Source: Pseudonocardia terrae
Lineage (GTDB): Bacteria > Actinomycetota > Actinomycetes > Mycobacteriales > Pseudonocardiaceae
NCBI RefSeq assembly: GCF_021343995.1
Contig: NZ_JAJTTE010000008.1
Coordinates: 62,001 to 126,000 of the forward strand
DNA: 64,000 bases
Reading direction: 5' to 3'
The first letter of the stretch is position 1. Each line of letters opens with the position of its first letter. Below are positions 17,652 through 26,691 of the stretch, piece by piece. The notes under the pieces were generated by a model that saw only the letters and a list, made by a program, of their open reading frames with translations, ran no database searches and had not been told where the DNA came from. The position numbers and the translations under genes were made by a program.

Positions 17652-19151
17652 CTAGCTGGGCTCACCCGCGAGGGTGACCGTGACCTGACGGTCCGTGAGG
17701 GTCAGTCCGACCTGTTCACCGGGCTGATGGTCGCGGACCGCCGCGACGAGCTCGTCACCGTCGGCGATCGGGCGGTCGCCGACGCGGAGCACGACGTCAC
17801 CGGGGTGGAGCCCGGCCACAGCGGCGGGTCCACCCGGTGTGACCTGCCCGACAACGGCGCCGCCGCCCGCGGGCTGCCCGACGCCGGTGACCGTGACCCC
17901 CAGGACCGCCCGCGTCGCACGCCCGGCCCGGTTCAGCTCGTCGGCCACGCGTCGGGCCTGGTTGACCGGGATCGAGAACCCGACGCCGATCGAGCCGCCC
18001 TGGTTGCCCCCGGTGCTCGCGATGGCCGAGTTGACGCCGACCACGCGGCCCTGCAGGTCGACGAGGGGCCCACCCGAGTTGCCGGGGTTGATGGGGGCGT
18101 CGTGCTGGACGGCGTTGAGGACGGTCGCCTGCCCGCCCTGGTCGCCGCCGACGCTGACGGCCCGGTCGAGCGCGCTGACGATGCCCGTGGTCACGGTGCC
18201 GTCGAGGCCCAGCGGTGCGCCGATCGCGACGACCTGCTGACCGACCCGCAGGGAGTCGGAGTTCCCCAGCTCGGCTGCGGTGAGCCCGGCCGCCCCGTCG
18301 AGCCGGACGAGGGAGAGGTCGGAGCCGGTGTCGCGGCCGACGATCCGTCCGGCCAAGGCCCGGCCGTCCTGCAGTAGCGCGGTGATCGTGCCGCCCGCGG
18401 CCGCGGGCGAGACCACGTGGTCGTTGGTCAGCACGAGGCCGTCCGCGCTGAGCACGATGCCGGAGCCCTCGTCCTCGCCGGGCCCGCCGCCCTCGACCTT
18501 GAGCAGCACGACGCTCGGCAGCACCTTCGCCGCCACCGCCTCGACGGGGGTGAGCTGGGACGACGCCGGGTCGGCCTGGGGCAGCGGCCGGCCGAGCGCG
18601 CCGTCGGCCACGCTCCGCCCGGCGAGGGTCCAGCCGATCCAGCCTCCGGCCAGCCCCGCGAGGAGCGCCACGACGACGGCCGCGGCGGCCAGCGGCGCGT
18701 ACCGCCGCAGCCGTCCGGGCCGGCTGCGACCGGGCTCTTCCCCGTCGTCGGTCGTTCCGCCGGACGGCACCGAGGCGGGCGCACCCGGCGCGGCATGCGC
18801 GAGCACCTCCGGGGCGTCGGCGGCCCTGCCGGACGGTGCCGACGCGGCCGCGCCCGGTGCGGCGTGCGCGAGCATCTCCGGCGCGCTCGATCCGGGCGCC
18901 CCCGGGATCGCGGACTCCGGCCGTGCCGCCGGATCCGACCGTGGAGGCGCTGTGTGGTCCGGCTCGATCAGCGCGTGTCGTCCGGTGTCCGTCAACGGAT
19001 CGGGCACCGGCAGTCCCCGGGGCGGCGTCGGCTCCAACGGATCCCCCTCGGGGGGACGCACGACGTCGCTCCCGTCGGTGCTCTCGGCGGGCGTGCGCCC
19101 GGCGGCGTGCCGCCCTCCGGCCCCGTGGCCGGAGCGCTCGTCGTCGGTCAT
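17652..19151 (-). CDS. pepD: HtrA-family serine protease with PDZ domain (PepD type)
   Basis: 499 residues. A long disordered cytosolic N terminus (about 1-170) holds a duplicated block, then one membrane helix (PLAAAAVVVALLAGLAGGW), a trypsin-like domain with His in LTNDHVV, Asp in TGSDLSLVRL and Ser in NPGNSGGPLVD, and a C-terminal PDZ (AGLHPGDVVLRVGDRPI). It degrades or senses misfolded proteins outside the membrane. In mycobacteria pepD is controlled by MprAB, whose homologues lie 1.4 kb away. ATG at 19151 is the start. Confidence 0.93.
   Translation of the reverse strand: MTDDERSGHGAGGRHAAGRTPAESTDGSDVVRPPEGDPLEPTPPRGLPVPDPLTDTGRHALIEPDHTAPPRSDPAARPESAIPGAPGSSAPEMLAHAAPGAAASAPSGRAADAPEVLAHAAPGAPASVPSGGTTDDGEEPGRSRPGRLRRYAPLAAAAVVVALLAGLAGGWIGWTLAGRSVADGALGRPLPQADPASSQLTPVEAVAAKVLPSVVLLKVEGGGPGEDEGSGIVLSADGLVLTNDHVVSPAAAGGTITALLQDGRALAGRIVGRDTGSDLSLVRLDGAAGLTAAELGNSDSLRVGQQVVAIGAPLGLDGTVTTGIVSALDRAVSVGGDQGGQATVLNAVQHDAPINPGNSGGPLVDLQGRVVGVNSAIASTGGNQGGSIGVGFSIPVNQARRVADELNRAGRATRAVLGVTVTGVGQPAGGGAVVGQVTPGGPAAVAGLHPGDVVLRVGDRPIADGDELVAAVRDHQPGEQVGLTLTDRQVTVTLAGEPS
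18780..18885. repeat. in-frame duplication in the pepD N-terminal region
   Basis: Two copies of a 23-24-residue block, PEMLAHAAPGAAASAPSG and PEVLAHAAPGAPASVPSG, lie back to back in the disordered tail. Confidence 0.7.
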
Positions 19152-19259
19152 CGGGGTCCCGTGCTCCTCGCTCCGACGGGCGCGTCCGCGGCCGCCGCGG
19201 CGACAGGGTAGGCGGGCGGCCCGCCGACGCGCCCAGCGCCTCCGACAAGACCTCCTTCC

Positions 19260-19288
19260 TTGACAAGAATTGTTGTCGGTGGCACGGT
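19260..19288 (+). promoter_or_regulatory. promoter and operator candidate for the ArsR-SRPBCC pair
   Basis: TTGACA (19260-19265) is a consensus -35; a weak CACGGT sits 17 nt downstream. GACAA (19262-19266) and TTGTC (19273-19277) form an inverted repeat overlapping the -35, as expected for an autoregulated ArsR gene. Transcription would begin close to the GTG at 19296, making the message nearly leaderless. Confidence 0.45.
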
Positions 19289-19295
19289 CCCAACC

Positions 19296-19943
19296 GTGAC
19301 GAACCGGACGGCGGCGGGAACCGTGGTGATCCAGGACGGGGCGGCCGCCGCGGTCGCCCTCGACCCGGTCCGGGCCCGGCTGCTGCGCGCGTTGCGGGAG
19401 CCGGGTTCGGCCACCTCGCTCGCCGCCGAACTGGGCCTGACCAGGCAGAAGGTGAACTACCACCTCCGGGCGCTGGAGACGCACGGCCTCGTCGAGCTCG
19501 TCGAGGAGCGCCGCAGGGGGAACATGACGGAGCGCGTGCTGCGGGCGACCGCGAGCGCGTACGTGGTGTCCCCGCAGGCCTGGGCGCTGGTGGCACCGGA
19601 CCCGGAACGCGAGCCGGACCGGCTGTCGGCCCAGTGGCTGCTCGCCCTCGCCGCGCGGCTGCTGCGCGAGGTGGGGACGCTCATCACCCGCGCCGGCCGC
19701 AAGCGGGTGGCCACCTTCGCCGTCGACGGCGAGGTCCGGTTCGCCACCGCCGCCGACCGCGCGGCGTTCGCCCGCGAGCTCGGCGAGGCCGTCACCGCAC
19801 TGGTCGCCCGCTACCACGATGGGGCGGCACCTGGTGGGCGGCCGCACCGCCTCGTCGTCGCCCTCCATCCCGCCCTGCCGGACGCCGGGCCGGACACCGA
19901 ATCCGACACCGAGACCGAGACACATACCGAGGAGTCGCCGTGA
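19296..19943 (+). CDS. ArsR-family winged-helix regulator
   Basis: 215 residues from the GTG at 19296. The winged helix spans about 25-100: DPVRARLLRALREPGSATSLAAEL, TRQKVNYHLRALETHGLVELVEERRRGNMTERVLRAT (read in two parts). The C-terminal half is helical with no metal-binding cysteines. Its stop overlaps the SRPBCC start (GTGA), a frequent ArsR-SRPBCC pairing in which the SRPBCC gene is the regulated partner. Confidence 0.88.
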   Translation: MTNRTAAGTVVIQDGAAAAVALDPVRARLLRALREPGSATSLAAELGLTRQKVNYHLRALETHGLVELVEERRRGNMTERVLRATASAYVVSPQAWALVAPDPEREPDRLSAQWLLALAARLLREVGTLITRAGRKRVATFAVDGEVRFATAADRAAFARELGEAVTALVARYHDGAAPGGRPHRLVVALHPALPDAGPDTESDTETETHTEESP

Positions 19944-20599
19944 GCCGCCCGTTCGAGATCCGCCGCGAGGTGGTCCTGCCCGCGAGCCCCGAGGAGGTCT
20001 GGCGTGCGATCGCGACGCCGGAGGGACAGGCCGGCTGGTTCATGACCGGCCCCGATCCCGAGGAGGCCGGCGCCGAGTTCGACGAGGACCCGCCGCGCCG
20101 GCTCGAGCAACGCTTCGGCACCCAGGCGATCGAGTACGTCCTCGAGGCCGCGAGCGGCGGCACGACCGTGCTCCGGTTCGTCCACAGCGGCATGGCCGAG
20201 GACGACTGGGGCGACGAGTTCGAGACCATGACCGGCTTCGGCTGGGACCTCTACCTCTTCACCCTCGGCGAGTACGTCCGCCACTTCCCCGGCCGCCCGG
20301 CGGTGTACATCGAGGCCGAGGCACCGAACTCGCCGGACGCCTGGAAGCGCATCCTCGCCGCTCTCGGCGACCCGGCCGAGGGCGACCCGGTCGAGCTCCT
20401 CGGCGGCCCCGGGGTGGTCGACAAGCGCACCGAGCACTATCTCGGCGTCCGGACCGCCGACGCGCTGATCCGCTTCCACGAGCGGTCGCTGCTCGGGATG
20501 CCGGTCGCCGTCGGGCACCACGCCTACGCCCCGGGCGTCGACGCAACGGCGACGACCGCGGAGTGGACGCGCTGGTTCGCCGACGTCGTCGCGGGCTGA
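19940..20599 (+). CDS. SRPBCC (AHSA1-like) domain protein
   Basis: 219 residues: the START/AHSA1 pattern starts at residue 4 (FEIRREVVLPASPEEVWRAIATPEGQAGWF), with GTTVLRFVHSGM later. Such proteins hold hydrophobic ligands in a helix-grip pocket. Four-base overlap with the ArsR gene shows coupling. The C-terminal third (YLGVRTADALIRFHERSLLGMPVAVGHHAY) is an added domain of unknown role. Confidence 0.85.
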   Translation: MSRPFEIRREVVLPASPEEVWRAIATPEGQAGWFMTGPDPEEAGAEFDEDPPRRLEQRFGTQAIEYVLEAASGGTTVLRFVHSGMAEDDWGDEFETMTGFGWDLYLFTLGEYVRHFPGRPAVYIEAEAPNSPDAWKRILAALGDPAEGDPVELLGGPGVVDKRTEHYLGVRTADALIRFHERSLLGMPVAVGHHAYAPGVDATATTAEWTRWFADVVAG

Positions 20600-20600
20600 G

Positions 20601-22028
20601 TCAGCCGGCGGCGCGCTCCTCGGGCGGCAGGACGTCCCCGCGACGGCCGGGCAGCCGCAGCGAGAGCAGCGCGCCGCCCTCGGGGGCGCGACCGGCCCAG
20701 GCCGCGCCACCGTGCCGCACCGCCACCTGCCGCACGATCGCCAGCCCCAGCCCGGAGCCCGGCATCGTGCGGGAGGTGTCGGCGCGGTAGAAGCGCTCGA
20801 AGACGTGCGGAAGGTCGTCCTCGGCGATGCCGGGGCCCGAGTCGGCGACCTCGACCACCATCGTCCAGTCGTCGAGCGGCACCATCCGCAATCGGACCCG
20901 GCCGTCGGGCGGGCTCCACTTCACCGCGTTGTCCAGCAGGTTCAGCACGGCCCGCTCGAGGGCGGTGGCATCGCCGACGAGCGTCCACGGCGCCAGGGAC
21001 ACGTCGATCTCGACGTCCCCCGCACGCCGGCGGACGCGCTCCAGGGCCCGCTCGACGACGTCGGTCATCTCGACGGGTTCCCGCGGCACGGCCGGGGCCT
21101 CCTCCCGAGCCAGCTCGGTGAGGTCGCCGATGAGCTGGGTGAGCTCCTCGACCTGCGCCCGGACGTCGGCCAGCATCTCCTCGCGGTCCTCCGCGGGCAG
21201 GATCGGTGCGCCCGGCCTGTCGGCGGCCGCGAGCAGCTCGAGGTTGGTGCGCAGCGAGGTCAACGGCGTGCGCAGCTCGTGCCCGGCGTCGGCGACCAGG
21301 CGGCGCTGCTGCTCCTGCGACGCGGCGAGCCCCCCGAGCATCTCGTTGAAGCTCTGCGTGAGCCGGGCCAGCTCGTCGGACCCGCTGACCGGGATCGGCC
21401 GCAGCTCCCCCGTCGCCGTGACCCGCTCGGCCGCCGCGGTCAGCCGCTGCACCGGCCGCAGCCCGGCCCGGGCGACGGCCACGCCGGCGAACGCCGCGAG
21501 CACCACCCCGATGCCGCCGATCACCGGCAGTGCCGTGGCCAGCTCCGACAGCACGGCCTGCGTGGAGTCCATCTTCTGCGCGATCACGAGCGCCCGGCCG
21601 GTGCCGGCCTCCACCGCGACGACCCGGTACCCGGCCGCCGTCCGGAAGCTGTCGTCCTCCTCGCCCCGGGCGACGGCGAGCTCGGCGTCGCTCAGCGGCG
21701 GCGCGGAGGCCTGGCCCTCGGCCGACTGTGCGAAGCCCGAGGCGTACACCAGGGCGACGCGGATGTCCCCGGCCCCCAGCACCTCCGGCGGGATCGTCGA
21801 GATCAGCTCGGGCTTGGCCAGCTCGCTCTGCGCGGCGGCCGTGGCGCGCTGGTAGAGGTTGTCGTCCAGCGTCTGCAGGATGCTCTGCCGCACGATCAGG
21901 AACGCCGCCAACGACACCAGCACGACGACGGCGGCCGCCACCGCGGCCGCCAGGATCCCGATCCGCGCGCGCAGGCTGACCCGGTCCAGCCGCTCCCGGA
22001 CCGACGGCCAGTGTCCGCGCTCGGTCAC
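20601..22028 (-). CDS. mprB: sensor histidine kinase, MprB type
   Basis: 475 residues: TM1 ([21 protein letters not shown]), extracellular sensor (about 48-165), TM2 ([20 protein letters not shown]), HAMP, HisKA with His250 in [12 protein letters not shown], and HATPase ([41 protein letters not shown]). It autophosphorylates His250 in response to envelope stress and passes phosphate to MprA. GTG at 22028 overlaps the mprA stop by 4 nt. Assigned to MprB by the pepD/moaB2 neighbourhood. Confidence 0.88.
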   Translation of the reverse strand: MTERGHWPSVRERLDRVSLRARIGILAAAVAAAVVVLVSLAAFLIVRQSILQTLDDNLYQRATAAAQSELAKPELISTIPPEVLGAGDIRVALVYASGFAQSAEGQASAPPLSDAELAVARGEEDDSFRTAAGYRVVAVEAGTGRALVIAQKMDSTQAVLSELATALPVIGGIGVVLAAFAGVAVARAGLRPVQRLTAAAERVTATGELRPIPVSGSDELARLTQSFNEMLGGLAASQEQQRRLVADAGHELRTPLTSLRTNLELLAAADRPGAPILPAEDREEMLADVRAQVEELTQLIGDLTELAREEAPAVPREPVEMTDVVERALERVRRRAGDVEIDVSLAPWTLVGDATALERAVLNLLDNAVKWSPPDGRVRLRMVPLDDWTMVVEVADSGPGIAEDDLPHVFERFYRADTSRTMPGSGLGLAIVRQVAVRHGGAAWAGRAPEGGALLSLRLPGRRGDVLPPEERAAG

Positions 22029-22723
22029 GGCGGCGTCTCGCGCAACACATAGCCCACGCCGCGCACGGTGTGGATCAGCCGCGGTTCGCCCTCGGCCTCG
22101 GTCTTGCGCCGCAGGTATCCGATGTAGACCTCGAGGGCGTTGCCCGTGGTCGGGAAGTCGTAGCCCCAGACCTGCTCGAGGATCTGCGCGCGGGTCAGCA
22201 CCCGGCGCGGGTGCGACAGCAACAGCTCCAGCAGCGAGAACTCGGTGCGGGTGAGGCTGATCGGCCGCTCCCCACGGCGGACGTCACGGGTGTCCGGGTC
22301 GAGCGAGAGATCGGCGAACTCCAGCACGCGCGACTGCCCCGCCGCGGCCGCGATGTCGTCGACCGTCCGGCGGCGGAGCAGGGCGCGCAGCCGGGCCAGC
22401 AGCTCCTCCAGCGCGAAGGGCTTGGGCAGGTAGTCGTCGGCCCCGGCGTCGAGGCCGGCCACGCGGTCGGACACCGCGTCGCGGGCGGTGAGCACGAGGA
22501 TCGGCAGCTCGTCACCGGCCGCACGCATGCGCCGGCAGACCTCCAGCCCGTCGAGCCGGGGCATCATGACGTCGAGCACCATCGCGTCGGGCCGCTGCGC
22601 GTCGACGGCCTCGAGCGCGGCGAACCCGTCGCTCGCGAGATCGACCTGGTATCCGTTGAAGGCCAGCGAGCGGCGCAGCGACTCGCGCACCGCACGGTCG
22701 TCGTCGACGACGAGGATTCGCAT
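22025..22723 (-). CDS. mprA: OmpR-family response regulator, MprA type
   Basis: 232 residues: receiver domain with DDD at 7-9, phospho-acceptor Asp51 in [11 protein letters not shown] and Lys101 in LPKPFALEE, then a winged-helix effector domain ending [26 protein letters not shown]. Partner of the kinase encoded by the overlapping next gene. MprA in mycobacteria activates pepD and stress sigma factors. ATG at 22723. Confidence 0.92.
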   Translation of the reverse strand: MRILVVDDDRAVRESLRRSLAFNGYQVDLASDGFAALEAVDAQRPDAMVLDVMMPRLDGLEVCRRMRAAGDELPILVLTARDAVSDRVAGLDAGADDYLPKPFALEELLARLRALLRRRTVDDIAAAAGQSRVLEFADLSLDPDTRDVRRGERPISLTRTEFSLLELLLSHPRRVLTRAQILEQVWGYDFPTTGNALEVYIGYLRRKTEAEGEPRLIHTVRGVGYVLRETPP

Positions 22724-22830
22724 GGCCGTCAGTCTCGCGCGGCGTTCTGAGAAGCGTCTGAGAGGCCCCTGTGACGCTCGTCCGGTCCGGGCGGCGCGCG
22801 CTACCGGAACGGCTGCCGCCGGCCCGCAGG

Positions 22831-24030
22831 TCAGACGGTGACCGGCTCCCGCTGCACACTGCGGCGCTCGACGACCGCCGAGATCGTCGCGACGACGAGC
22901 CCGGCGACCGCGAGGAGGGCGGCGACGACGTTGGGCGAGGTCAGCCCGAAGCCCATCGCGATCGCCATGCCGCCCAACCAGGCCCCGAGGGCGTTGGCCA
23001 GGTTGAACGCGGCGTGCATGGAGCCGGCGGCCATGTGCGGGGCGCCCTCGGCGCCGTCGATGATCCGCAGCTGGGCCGACGGGATCAGCGAGAAGGTCGT
23101 GACGGCGAAGAGGAACAGCACGATCGCCGCGCTGACCGGGTGGTGCATCGCCGGCACCAGTGCGAGCGCCACGACCGCGTCGGCGGCCAGGACCATGCGG
23201 ATCGCACGCATCGGGTCGATGTCCGCCAGCCGGGCGCCGAAGGCGTTGCCGACCGTCATGCCGACGCCGAACATCGCGAGCAGCAGCGTGATCGCGGCGG
23301 CCGGGTAGCCGGCGACATCGGTGAGCATCGGCGCCACGTAGCTGTAGCTGGCGAAGAGGGTCGCTCCGCCGAGGACCGCGATGAGCAGGGTCAGCCAGAC
23401 CGGGCGGCGGGTCAGCGCGCGGAGCTCGTCGGCCAGGCGCGGACGGCCGCCCTCGGGCCGGACGTCCGGGACCACGAACCTGATCAGGACGGCGGCAGCC
23501 AGCCCGATCACGCCGACCGCGGCGAAGGTCCACCGCCAGCCGACGAGCTGCCCCAGGAGCGTCGAGAGCGGGACGCCGACGATGTTCGCGACCGTCAGCC
23601 CGGCGAACATCTGCGCCATCGCCCGGGCCCGCCGGTCCGGGGCCGCGAGCGAGCCCGCGACGATCGCCGCGATCCCGAAGTAGGCCCCGTGCGGCAGCCC
23701 GGACAGGAACCGCCCGAGCATCACGAGGTGGTAGCCCGGCGCGGCCGCAGACAGCAGGTGCGCCACCCCGTAGAGCCCGATCATCACGATCAGCGCCCGG
23801 CGGCGCGGCAGCCGGGTCGCGGCCGCGATGAGCAGCGGCGCCCCGACGACCACGCCGATCGCGTACGCCGACACGAGGTGCCCGGCCTCGGGGATCGACA
23901 CCTGCAGGTCGCCGGCGACCTCGGGCAGCAGCCCCATCACGGTGAACTCGCCCGTCCCGAGGGCGAACGCCCCCAGCGCCAGCGCGAGCAGCGCGACGCG
24001 CACCGACCGCACGGTGACCCCCTTATGCAC
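22831..24030 (-). CDS. DHA1-type MFS exporter (AraJ-like)
   Basis: 399 residues, 12 helices. Motif C-like [19 protein letters not shown] at TM1, [15 protein letters not shown] after TM2, and [18 protein letters not shown] in TM4-5 are typical of the AraJ/YdeA sugar-efflux branch of the DHA1 drug exporters. The ATG at 24030 is preferred; a GTG six codons in is possible. Substrate unknown. It is the last core gene before tRNA-Arg. Confidence 0.87.
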   Translation of the reverse strand: MHKGVTVRSVRVALLALALGAFALGTGEFTVMGLLPEVAGDLQVSIPEAGHLVSAYAIGVVVGAPLLIAAATRLPRRRALIVMIGLYGVAHLLSAAAPGYHLVMLGRFLSGLPHGAYFGIAAIVAGSLAAPDRRARAMAQMFAGLTVANIVGVPLSTLLGQLVGWRWTFAAVGVIGLAAAVLIRFVVPDVRPEGGRPRLADELRALTRRPVWLTLLIAVLGGATLFASYSYVAPMLTDVAGYPAAAITLLLAMFGVGMTVGNAFGARLADIDPMRAIRMVLAADAVVALALVPAMHHPVSAAIVLFLFAVTTFSLIPSAQLRIIDGAEGAPHMAAGSMHAAFNLANALGAWLGGMAIAMGFGLTSPNVVAALLAVAGLVVATISAVVERRSVQREPVTV

Positions 24031-24133
24031 CCAGAAAGCCGAACTCTCCCAGCCTAGGCCCCGATCAGGCGTCCTCGGGTGTTCGACGGGTCACCCACGG
24101 CCAGCGGACGACGCCGTTAGGATGCTGCCGCAA

Positions 24134-24206
24134 GCCCTCGTAGCTCAGGGGATAGAGCACCGCTCTCCTAAAGCGGGTGTCGCAGGTTCGAATCCTGCCG
24201 GGGGCA
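24134..24206 (+). tRNA. tRNA-Arg (anticodon CCT), integration site
   Basis: Acceptor GCCCTCG/CGGGGGC, anticodon stem CCGCT/AGCGG with loop CTCCTAA (anticodon CCT, codon AGG), T arm GGTTCGAATCC. CCA is not encoded. A tyrosine integrase starts 80 bp after it, so its 3' end is the likely attL core. Confidence 0.94.
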
Positions 24207-24218
24207 CAAGGTCAGACC

Positions 24219-24258
24219 GCTATTCGGAGGTTGCAGCCGGATCGCATGGAGCTATTCG
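24219..24258. repeat. direct repeat between tRNA-Arg and integrase
   Basis: GCTATTCG occurs at 24219-24226 and 24251-24258, followed by GGAG in both cases (one base apart in register). Short direct repeats in this position are candidate integrase arm sites. Confidence 0.35.
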
Positions 24259-24285
24259 TGGAGCGAGCCCGGCTACGATGGCTCC

Positions 24286-25797
24286 ATGGCGACCGGCGCT
24301 ACCGCCCCGAAGCGGCGCACTCGCGGTGAGATCGAGGTTCTGCCCAGCGGCTCGCTGCGAGTTCGCGTCTATGCAGGTGTCGACGCCCTCAGCGGCAAGC
24401 GCAACTATCTGGTCGAGACCGTCCCCGCCGGCCCCAAGGCGCCCGCCGAGGCCGAGAAGGTCCGCAGACGGCTGGTCAACGAGGTCGACGAGCAGCGCAG
24501 CCCGCGCACCAAGGCCACGGTCAACCAGCTCATGGACCGCTACCTCGAGCTTCTCGACGCCGAAGAGACGACGCGGAGCCGCTACGAGCAGGTCATCCGG
24601 ACGCACATCCGCCCACTCCTGGGCCACCTCCCCGTCAGCAAGCTCAACGGCGAGACGCTTGACGCCCACCAAGCCCTCCTGCGGAGATGTCGCCGCCATT
24701 GCGACGGTCGCCCGTTCATCGAGCACGTTACCGACGGCCCCCACGACTGCGATGATCGTTGCGGGCCCCATGTCTGCCGACCGCTGGCAGTCTCCACGAT
24801 CCGTAAGGCCTACTTCTGTCTCAGTGGAGCCCTTGCGCGAGCGGTCCGATGGCGTTGGATCACTGTCAACCCGATGGACCAGGCCGAGCCGCCCCGTGGT
24901 GCGAGGCCAGAGCCCAGCCCTCCGACGGCCGAGCAAGGCGCCGCAATCCTCAACGCCGCCTTCAAGGACACCTGGTGGGGTGTCTTCCTCTGGCTGGCCA
25001 TGACGACCGACGCCCGGCGCGGAGAGCTGTGTGCGCTCCGCTGGGACCTGCTCGACTTGGACCGAGCAGTCCTCACGATCCGGACCAGCATCGCGCAGGA
25101 GAACAGCCGCACTTGGGAGAAGGGCACGAAGACCCATCAGCAGCGCCGAATCGCCCTCGACGGCAGCACGGTGGCGCTGCTTCGCGCCTACCGACAGCAA
25201 TGCGTAGAACAGGCGGCCGCGGTAGAGGTCGACCTCGTGCCACAAAGCCGCATCTTCTCTCCGGCCATCGACCACAGCACTTGGCATCGCCCGTCCTCAA
25301 TCTCGAATCGGTACGTCCGCATGTGCCGCCGACTGGGGTGGGATATGCACCTTCACCAGCTCCGTCACTATTCAGCCACCGAACTGATCACGGCAGGAGT
25401 CGACATCCGAACTGTCGCTGGCCGGCTCGGCCATGGAGGGGGCGGCTCTACAACACTGCGAGCATACACGGCTTGGGTCGCTGAAGCGGATCAACGGGCG
25501 GTCAAGGATTTCGGCGTAAGAATGCCCGCGCCGCCGATTCACCTCGAGGAAATCAGTGCGCGGGCGCCCGCGACTGCAGCTGACCATGAGAGCCCCTACC
25601 AACGGATAGCCGCCGACCTCCAGGCTGCGATCACGTGTGGAGCCCTCGCTCCTGGTGACCCTCTTCCTACCGTCGAGAAGCTCAAGGAGCGCTATCAGGT
25701 TTCAGCAGGAACCGCCAATCGCGCGATAGCTGTGCTCAAGCTCGCCGGACTTGTCGCCGTAAGCCGAGGCAAGCGGGCGATCGTCTGTAGCGATTAG
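24286..25797 (+). CDS. int: tyrosine integrase with C-terminal GntR-type winged helix
   Basis: 503 residues. The catalytic set is complete: Arg244 (ARRGELCALRW), Lys282 (KGTKTHQQRR), His357-xx-Arg360 (HQLRHYSAT), His383 (LGHGGGG) and Tyr394 (LRAYTAW). The core-binding domain has a Cys/His-rich insertion at about 136-165 (C139, C155, C159, C164) that could bind zinc. After residue 435 comes an unusual GntR-like DNA-binding domain (YQRIAADLQAAITCGALAPG, LPTVEKLKERYQVSAGTANRAI). It should recombine attP with the tRNA-Arg site; the added domain may let it bind its own promoter or an arm site. Confidence 0.93.
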   Translation: MATGATAPKRRTRGEIEVLPSGSLRVRVYAGVDALSGKRNYLVETVPAGPKAPAEAEKVRRRLVNEVDEQRSPRTKATVNQLMDRYLELLDAEETTRSRYEQVIRTHIRPLLGHLPVSKLNGETLDAHQALLRRCRRHCDGRPFIEHVTDGPHDCDDRCGPHVCRPLAVSTIRKAYFCLSGALARAVRWRWITVNPMDQAEPPRGARPEPSPPTAEQGAAILNAAFKDTWWGVFLWLAMTTDARRGELCALRWDLLDLDRAVLTIRTSIAQENSRTWEKGTKTHQQRRIALDGSTVALLRAYRQQCVEQAAAVEVDLVPQSRIFSPAIDHSTWHRPSSISNRYVRMCRRLGWDMHLHQLRHYSATELITAGVDIRTVAGRLGHGGGGSTTLRAYTAWVAEADQRAVKDFGVRMPAPPIHLEEISARAPATAADHESPYQRIAADLQAAITCGALAPGDPLPTVEKLKERYQVSAGTANRAIAVLKLAGLVAVSRGKRAIVCSD

Positions 25798-25936
25798 TCG
25801 AGTAGAGCGGAGGCGGGCTGACACGTCCTACCGAATCGGGCGCCGGCCCGGCATGCGGCCGCCTTGAGCCGTCAGATCGGCGCTGGCGCGCGCTAGCTGA
25901 TCTTTGTAACGAGCTTAGACGGCCGACGACCATGAG

Positions 25937-26590
25937 ATGTACGGCTTGCTCCCCTGGCCACGGAGGCCTCTTGTGTCGTTGCCCTCTGGCGTTCCAAACC
26001 ATCCTCGTCATGCGAAGAGGCCTGCGCCGACCCCGCAGGCGCCGGAGCAGCGGTCGTTCAAGCCGTGGGACGAGGCACTCACCATGCCCATTCGGCAGGT
26101 CCCGCCGACGCCGCAGCAGCGGTCCAGCAAGGGGCGGACGATCAGGTGGATCAGCCTCGGCGCTCTTGCCCTCGTGGCGCTCTTCGTGGTCCTCGGGGTG
26201 AGCGTGAACAAATCGAGCATAGCGGAGACGGCAGCGGCGTCGGCCCCACTCATGACGCCGCTCGGCTGCGCCGTCCATACAACGGGCAGCGGCACCCAGG
26301 TCGACGACATCAACTGCATCGAGCTCGGCCTGATCGAGCGCGTGTGCGGTATCGCGCCGATGAATTGGACGCAGCGCTCGATTTACCCGGGCGGTCATCT
26401 CGCCGACCAATGGTACGCTCCCGGCCAGCTGCTGGGAGCTCAGTTCATCTACACGTTCGACATGAACAGACGTGTTGCCACGGTGTTGTTCGCTTGTGGC
26501 GCAGCACCGGCTAGAACCATCACGGCGAACGAGTGGTGGACGATGATCACGCCGGGGGTGCCTACGGCGCTTCCGTACTGGGTGCGCTGA
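25937..26590 (+). CDS. hypothetical membrane-anchored exported protein
   Basis: Up to 217 residues. A Pro-rich cytosolic N terminus is followed by one helix (ISLGALALVALFVVLGVSV) and an outside domain of about 125 residues with four Cys (GCAVHT, INCIELG, RVCGIAP, LFACGAAP). A start at the ATG at 26084 is equally possible and would still keep the helix. No recognised family. It stands alone between integrase and the ISL3 copy. Confidence 0.6.
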   Translation: MYGLLPWPRRPLVSLPSGVPNHPRHAKRPAPTPQAPEQRSFKPWDEALTMPIRQVPPTPQQRSSKGRTIRWISLGALALVALFVVLGVSVNKSSIAETAAASAPLMTPLGCAVHTTGSGTQVDDINCIELGLIERVCGIAPMNWTQRSIYPGGHLADQWYAPGQLLGAQFIYTFDMNRRVATVLFACGAAPARTITANEWWTMITPGVPTALPYWVR

Positions 26591-26691
26591 CCCCCGGTGT
26601 TGCCTGGGGCAGCAGGGCACCCGCCGTCGCTGAGCCCGTGGACCTCAGCACCGACGCTCACGAGCTGCAGCGTGCAATACCCGACTTAACT

